A program made the position numbers and the translations under genes. The notes under the pieces are model-generated. The model was not told the origin of the DNA. It made no database searches and saw only the letters and a list, made by a program, of their open reading frames with translations. This document shows positions 59,030-64,000 of a stretch of DNA of 64,000 nt, one piece after another. Each line of letters opens with the position of its first letter. Position 1 is the first letter of the stretch. Source of the DNA: JAMCRM01 sp035561075 (lineage in GTDB: Bacteria; Acidobacteriota; Terriglobia; Bryobacterales; Bryobacteraceae); contig DATMYF010000040.1 of the NCBI GenBank assembly GCA_035561075.1, forward strand, positions 4,186 through 68,185, read 5' to 3'.

Positions 59030-61060
59030 GTGGGTTTCCTGACGCCATGGTTTCTGGCGGGCGCGGCGGCGATCGGGCTGCCGGTGTGGCTGCACCTGCT
59101 GCGGCGGCATCGCTCGACGCCGCTGCCGTTCAGCTCGCTGCGCTTCTTCGAGCGGCGGACGCAAAGCTCGGTGCGGCATCGCCGGCTGAGGTACCTGCTG
59201 CTGTTCGCGCTGCGCACGCTGGTGATCGCGCTGCTGGTGCTGGCGTTCGCGAATCCGTTCATCAGGCGGCAGGGCGGCGCTGCGGCCGGGAACCGGAGGC
59301 TCGTGGTGGCGGCCATAGACGAATCCTTCAGCATGCGGTATACGGGGCGGCTCGAGCGTGCGAAACAGGAGGCGGCGCGGGTGGTTGCGGGCATCGGAGG
59401 AGGCGATCGCGGACAGGTGCTGGCGTTCGGCTCGCGGGTGCGCACGATGACGGACGCCACTCCGGATGTTTCGGTGCTGCAGGCGGGGGTGCGCGCAGTC
59501 GAGGCGGGCGATTCCCGGGGCTCCTACGCGGAACTGGCGCGCGCACTGCGGTCCATGGGGCAGACCGCGGGCGTGCCGGTGGAGGCGCACGTTTTCTCGG
59601 ACATGCAGAAATCTTCGCTGCCGCCGAACTTCGCGGATCTGTCGCTGCCGGGGAGCGTGCGGCTGGTGACGCATCCGGTGACGGCGGAGCGTGTGGCCAA
59701 CGTCACGGTGGAGAGCGTGCGGGCGCCGCGACGCGTTTACGACCAGCGCAAAGTGGGGGTCGAGGCGACCGTGGCGAATTTCGGGGCGGCTGCGGAAACG
59801 CGCCGGGCGGCGCTGGTGTTGAACGGACGCGAGATCGAGTCCCATAACGTGGAGATCCCGGCTGGCGGGCGCGCGGTGGTGGAATTCGCAAACCTGGAGG
59901 CGCCGTTCGGGATGAGGCGCTGCGAGGTGAAACTGTCGCCAGCGGATGGGCTTCCGGAGGACGACCTGTTCCACTTCTCAGTGGAGCGTGCCGAGCCGCG
60001 CCCGGCGCTATTCGTCGAGGAACCCAACCACGGGCGGGGCCTGCTGTACTTCCGGGCGGCCCTCGAAGCATCGGCGCAATCGGCGTTCCGGCTGGAGCCC
60101 GTGAACGCGGGTCAGACGGCCAACCTCAACCCGGCGAAGTACGCGTTTGTGGTGCTGTCGGACGTGGCGGCTGTGCCGGCGGCGTTCGAGGAGGCGCTGA
60201 AGCGGTACGTGCGTGGCGGCGGGGCTGTTCTGGTGGCGCTGGGCCGGATGGGGGCGTCGCGCGGACGCGTGCCGGTATCGGGCGAGGCCATCGTGGAGGC
60301 ACGCTACTTCGCGCGGGAGGCCGAACGCTTCGAGACGGCCTCGTGGCTCGACCCGGCGCATCCCGCGTTGGCGAAGAGCAGCCGTTGGGATGGCGTCCGG
60401 TTCTACCAGGCTGTAAAGGTGGAGCCCGCGGGGGCGCAGGTGGCGGCGCGGCTCTCGGGGGGCACTCCGCTGCTCATCGATCGCAAGATGGGGGAAGGAC
60501 GCGTGCTGGTGTTTGCCTCCACCTTCGATAACATTTCGAACGACCTGCCGCTCGACGCTGCCTTCGTGCCCTTCGTGGAGCAGACGGCGCGATACCTGGG
60601 GCGCCTGGAGGACGGGCCGGCGGGCGACACGGTGGATTCCCACTATGAGCTGGGCGAGGGACGCGGGGGCGCCGCGGCGGAGGTGCTGGGGCCGGACGCG
60701 AAGCGTCTGCTATCGCTCGATGAAGCCGCCCGTGCGCGCAGCGTGCCGTTGGCTCATGCCGGGTTCTACGAAGTGAAGCACCCCAACGAGCGTCGCGAAC
60801 TGGTGGCGGTGAATGTGGATCGCCGGGAGTCCGACCTGGACGTGATTCCCGCGGAGACGCTGGCGTTGTGGGGCAATGCGCCGGGCAATCCGGCGGCGGG
60901 CGGCGGTGTGGCGGCCGAGGAGCCGCGGCCCGTGGAACTCGGGTGGTATGTGCTGGTGGCGGTGCTGGCGCTGGTGCTGGCGGAGTCGTGGCTCGGGAAC
61001 CGGCATCTCGCGGTGGAGCGGGAACCGGAGCAGGAAGCGGCGCGCAAGGAGGCGGCATGA
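59030..61060 (+). CDS. BatA-like membrane protein with VWA domain
   Basis: 676 aa from a GTG at 59030. The N-terminal double-TM BatA domain (about 6-22 and 55-75) has the hallmark LPVWLHLLRRHRSTPLPFSS and RHRRLRYLLLFALRTL. A VWA domain with AAIDESFSM follows, then a long Ig-like/GATase-like periplasmic part and a C-terminal TM (about 640-655, LGWYVLVAVLALVLAESWL). It overlaps the DUF4175 gene by 4 bp (ATGA). Together with MoxR and DUF58 it forms the core of the Bat system. Confidence 0.92.
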   Translation: MGFLTPWFLAGAAAIGLPVWLHLLRRHRSTPLPFSSLRFFERRTQSSVRHRRLRYLLLFALRTLVIALLVLAFANPFIRRQGGAAAGNRRLVVAAIDESFSMRYTGRLERAKQEAARVVAGIGGGDRGQVLAFGSRVRTMTDATPDVSVLQAGVRAVEAGDSRGSYAELARALRSMGQTAGVPVEAHVFSDMQKSSLPPNFADLSLPGSVRLVTHPVTAERVANVTVESVRAPRRVYDQRKVGVEATVANFGAAAETRRAALVLNGREIESHNVEIPAGGRAVVEFANLEAPFGMRRCEVKLSPADGLPEDDLFHFSVERAEPRPALFVEEPNHGRGLLYFRAALEASAQSAFRLEPVNAGQTANLNPAKYAFVVLSDVAAVPAAFEEALKRYVRGGGAVLVALGRMGASRGRVPVSGEAIVEARYFAREAERFETASWLDPAHPALAKSSRWDGVRFYQAVKVEPAGAQVAARLSGGTPLLIDRKMGEGRVLVFASTFDNISNDLPLDAAFVPFVEQTARYLGRLEDGPAGDTVDSHYELGEGRGGAAAEVLGPDAKRLLSLDEAARARSVPLAHAGFYEVKHPNERRELVAVNVDRRESDLDVIPAETLALWGNAPGNPAAGGGVAAEEPRPVELGWYVLVAVLALVLAESWLGNRHLAVEREPEQEAARKEAA

Positions 61061-64000
61061 ATTCCCTCGATCACCTGAAGCAATACCTGGCGACGCTGGA
61101 GCGGCGGTTGGGCGTGCTGGCGATGTGGCAGGGGGTGGCGGCAATCGCGGCGGCAGCGCTGGTAGCTACCATCGCGGCGGTGTTGGTCGCCAACCGCTTC
61201 GCCTTCTCCGACGGTAGTGTGCTGGTTGCGCGAGTGATGCTGTTCCTGGTGTTGGCGTTCGCGCTGGCCGGAGCGCTGATCGTGCCGCTGTTGCGGCTGA
61301 ATCGCCGGCGCGCCGCGCGCGAGGCCGAGCAGAAATTCCCGCAATTCGAGGAACGCCTCCTGACCTTCACGGAGCGCCTGGAACAGAATCCCGGCGACCC
61401 GTTCCTGCCGCTGCTGGCCGCGGACAGCCTTGAAGTGGCACGGCAGGCGGAACCGCGGCGTGTGGCGGGCGGTGGGCGCATGGCGGCATTCTCGGCGCTA
61501 TCGGTGGGATGCCTGGGGGTGCTCATCTGGCTCGGCACCGCGGGCCCGGGCTTCCTGGGGTATGGGACATCGCTGCTTTGGGGCGGTGTGCCTCGGGGAG
61601 GCGCGACGCCGTTCTACGAGGTGCAGGTGCAGCCGGGCGACCGCACGGTGCGGAAGCGGTCGGACCAGGCGGTCACGGCGCGTCTGATCGGCTTCCGGGC
61701 CGAACGTGTGCGGCTGCTGGCGCGCTATGCGAGCTCCTCGAAGTGGGAGGACGCGGAGATGCGGCCGCAGAGCGGGGGCGCCGGGTATGAATTCCTGCTG
61801 GCGGGCTTGCCGGAATCGCTGGAGTACTACGTGGAAGCCGGGGGGCTGCGCTCGCAGACGTACCGCTTCAATGTTGTGGACCTGCCGGCGGTGAAACGCC
61901 TGCGGGTGACGTACCGGTATCCCGCGTGGACGGGGATGAAACCAGCGGTGGAGGATCCGGGGGGCGACCTGCGGGCTGTCGAGGGCACGACCGCGGAAGT
62001 GGCGGTCGAAACCGACCGGCCGCTCACCGGCGGCGCCCTGGTGCTGGACGACGGCAGCAAGATCCCGCTGCGCGACGGCATCGCGGCGGTGCCCATTCAG
62101 AAGGACGGGATGTACCATGTGGCCAGCTCCGAGCAGGGCGAAGACGTGCGGCTGAGTGAGGACTACTTCATCGAGGCACAGCGCGATAGCCAGCCCACGG
62201 TGCGGGTGGCGCGGCCCGGGCGCGATGCGCGCGTCAGCCCCATCGAGGAGGTTACGGTAGCTGTCGAGGGCACGGACGATTTCGGGGTGCGGGAGCTGAC
62301 CCTGCACTACTCCGTGAACGCCGGGCCGGAGAAGAAGGTGGCGCTGGGGGCTGGCGGGACGTCGGCCGAGGGTTCCACCACGATCTATCTCGAAGACTAC
62401 AAGCTGGTGCCCGGCGACATCGTGAGCTTCTACGCCACGGCGCGCGACGCCCGCAGCACTGCGAAGACGGACATCTACTTCCTGGAGGCGCAGCCGTTCG
62501 AGCGGGAGTACACGCAATCCCAGCAGGCCGGCGGAGGCGGGGGAGAGGGCGGCGGCGAACAGGAGGGGCAGATCTCACAGCGGCAGAAAGAGATTATTGC
62601 GGCGACCTGGAACCAGATCAAAGATAGTACGGCGGATAAGGCCGCGACGGCGGAAAATGCGCGTTTCCTGGCCGGGGTGCAGCAGAAGCTGCGGGACCAG
62701 GCGCGCTCGCTGGTGAACCGCATGCGCAGCCGGCAGCTCGCGGGGGCGAACCAGTCCTTCCAGAGCTTCACGCAGGATATGGATAAGGCAATCGAGGCGA
62801 TGGGTCCGGCGGCGGAGAAGCTGAAGGCGTCCCAGTGGCAGCCGGCGCTCGAGCCGGAGCAGAAGGCGCTGCAGCACCTGCTGCGGGCGGAGGCTACCTT
62901 CCGCAACATCCAGGTGGCGTTTGGGAATCGCGGCGGCGGAGGCGGCGGAGGCGGCGGACAGGGTCGCGACCTGGAGGGCCTGTTCGACCTGGAACTCGAT
63001 ACCGAGAAGAATCAGTACGAGACGGGCCAGCAATCGGCGTCTTCGGGAGACCGGCAGCGGGAGATCGACGAAGCGCTGCAGAAGCTGGAGCAGCTCGCCA
63101 GGCGGCAGCAGGAGCTGGCGCAGCGGGAGCGCAACCAGCAGCAGGCTCCCCGGCAGCGCTGGGAACAGGAGATGCTGCGGCGCGAGGCGGAAGAGTTGCA
63201 GCGCCAGATGGAACAGCTTGCCCGCGGCTCGCAGCAAGGGCAGTCCGGGCAGCAGGGCCAGCAGGGTGGTCAACAGGGGCAGTCCGGGCAGATGCGCGCG
63301 GGCCAGGGCGGCAGCCAGCAGGTCGAACGTGCCATGCAGCGGTTGCAGCAGGCGTTGCGGGACATGCGGCAGGCGGCATCCGCGCAGGCGGGCGGGTCGG
63401 CTCAACAGGGCGGGGCGGAGGCGCGTCGCGCGGCCGAGCGGCTGGAGGAAGCGCGCGGCATGCTCCAGGGTATTCGCCGCCAGGAGGCAGGGTCCCAGAT
63501 GGACGACCTGGTGCGTCGCGGCGATGACCTGGCCGGACGGCAGCGCGATTTCTCGAACCGCTTGCGACGGGGCTTCGGGGAAGAGCGGCAGTCAGGTGCG
63601 GGGGATGACAAGGCGCGGGAGGCTGAAGGGCTGGCGCGCGAAAAGCAGCGCATGATCGAGGACGTCCAGAAGCTGGAGTCCGATATGCAGAAGACCGCCC
63701 GGGCCATGGCGGGGACAGAGCGGAAGGCGTCCGGAAAGCTGCGGGAGGCGCTCGGCAATCTGCAGCAGGAGGAGGTGGCCTCGCGTATGCGCTGGAGCGC
63801 GGAGGCCATCCGGCGCGGGCTGGCGCCTTACGCGGCTATGCGGGAAGCACTTACCACTGCTGCGCTTAATACCCTGGCCGATGAGTTGAAGAATGCCCAG
63901 AAGGCGCTCGGGGCGTCGGGCGGGCAGCAGCAGGCGGGCGATCGAAAGAACGTTGAACAGGCGCTCCAGGAGGCCGAGCGAGCGCGCCGCCAGATGGAGC
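61057..64000 (+). CDS. DUF4175-family membrane protein (partial, runs off the window)
   Basis: At least 981 aa, still open at position 64000. Two TM helices near residues 23-41 and 55-75 are followed by AEQKFPQFEERLLTFTERL, a beta-rich periplasmic region (about 170-470, with DDFGVRELTLHYSV typical of DUF4175), and then long coiled-coil and Gln/Gly-rich segments (about 490-980) with GGGGGGGGG and QQGQQGGQQGQ tracts. DUF4175 proteins regularly follow BatA-like genes. Function unknown. The ATG overlaps the upstream stop (61057-61060). Confidence 0.88.
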   Translation, partial: MNSLDHLKQYLATLERRLGVLAMWQGVAAIAAAALVATIAAVLVANRFAFSDGSVLVARVMLFLVLAFALAGALIVPLLRLNRRRAAREAEQKFPQFEERLLTFTERLEQNPGDPFLPLLAADSLEVARQAEPRRVAGGGRMAAFSALSVGCLGVLIWLGTAGPGFLGYGTSLLWGGVPRGGATPFYEVQVQPGDRTVRKRSDQAVTARLIGFRAERVRLLARYASSSKWEDAEMRPQSGGAGYEFLLAGLPESLEYYVEAGGLRSQTYRFNVVDLPAVKRLRVTYRYPAWTGMKPAVEDPGGDLRAVEGTTAEVAVETDRPLTGGALVLDDGSKIPLRDGIAAVPIQKDGMYHVASSEQGEDVRLSEDYFIEAQRDSQPTVRVARPGRDARVSPIEEVTVAVEGTDDFGVRELTLHYSVNAGPEKKVALGAGGTSAEGSTTIYLEDYKLVPGDIVSFYATARDARSTAKTDIYFLEAQPFEREYTQSQQAGGGGGEGGGEQEGQISQRQKEIIAATWNQIKDSTADKAATAENARFLAGVQQKLRDQARSLVNRMRSRQLAGANQSFQSFTQDMDKAIEAMGPAAEKLKASQWQPALEPEQKALQHLLRAEATFRNIQVAFGNRGGGGGGGGGQGRDLEGLFDLELDTEKNQYETGQQSASSGDRQREIDEALQKLEQLARRQQELAQRERNQQQAPRQRWEQEMLRREAEELQRQMEQLARGSQQGQSGQQGQQGGQQGQSGQMRAGQGGSQQVERAMQRLQQALRDMRQAASAQAGGSAQQGGAEARRAAERLEEARGMLQGIRRQEAGSQMDDLVRRGDDLAGRQRDFSNRLRRGFGEERQSGAGDDKAREAEGLAREKQRMIEDVQKLESDMQKTARAMAGTERKASGKLREALGNLQQEEVASRMRWSAEAIRRGLAPYAAMREALTTAALNTLADELKNAQKALGASGGQQQAGDRKNVEQALQEAERARRQME

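Noticed and set aside
63230..63310. Short direct repeats rich in CAGCAGGG/GGGCAG that resemble a repeat array
   Set aside because: They encode the Gln/Gly low-complexity linker of the DUF4175 protein and are in frame; not a CRISPR or mobile repeat.

Overview
The window is a gene-dense, high-GC chromosomal segment from what looks like an acidobacterium of the Bryobacterales/Solibacter type. This is inferred from an Oar-like TonB-dependent receptor with an N-terminal carboxypeptidase-regulatory domain, many secreted Tat or Sec proteins, 4-bp ATGA/GTGA gene overlaps, and a long MoxR/DUF58/BatA-type operon. No rRNA, tRNA, CRISPR array, prophage or intact insertion sequence was seen.

Layout. 1-10.7 kb: a LolC/E-type permease, a HAD hydrolase translationally coupled to a secreted M14 peptidase, N-carbamoylputrescine amidase, a pair of related small membrane or soluble proteins, a zinc alcohol dehydrogenase, threonine synthase, a very small protein and a Tat-exported sugar-isomerase-like protein. 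10.7-19.1 kb (minus strand): an outer-membrane biogenesis operon, BamA-like protein, then a SurA-like chaperone without a PPIase domain, then TamB. 19.2-26.5 kb: a BrkB-family protein, a secreted hypothetical, a membrane protein with a winged-helix regulator, then a GH2 glycosidase, a small protein and a secreted beta-propeller protein in one minus-strand unit. 26.5-30.7 kb is an accessory patch: a decayed nucleotidyltransferase, a cold-shock-like plus GIY-YIG pair, an HD-domain gene overlapping a Rieske-like gene with two compensating frameshifts, a stand-alone SecD P1-head-like secreted protein and a possible permuted papain-fold protein. 30.7-36.8 kb (minus): a NarL-type two-component pair and a four-gene coupled unit (phosphatase, two glycosyltransferases, a TM-helix channel-like protein) that fits synthesis of a glycosylglycerate compatible solute. 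36.9-49.1 kb: a class C beta-lactamase-like hydrolase, two MFS transporters, an EEP-family hydrolase, the TonB-dependent receptor, a remnant of an IS110 transposase, a methyltransferase, PpiD and DedA. 49.1-64 kb: a secreted hypothetical, a TIM-barrel epimerase, a PilZ protein, and a run of eight same-strand genes (DUF4159, VWA, caspase-like, TPR-metallopeptidase, MoxR ATPase, DUF58, BatA-like, DUF4175) that continues past the window end.

The main functional stories are envelope assembly (LolC/E, BamA/SurA-like/TamB, PpiD), a probable osmolyte cassette, and the extended Bat-like operon, in which a caspase-fold protein without its usual cysteine and a TPR-gluzincin sit directly between VWA proteins and the MoxR ATPase. 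Functions are assigned by reading sequence motifs only; no database search was possible.
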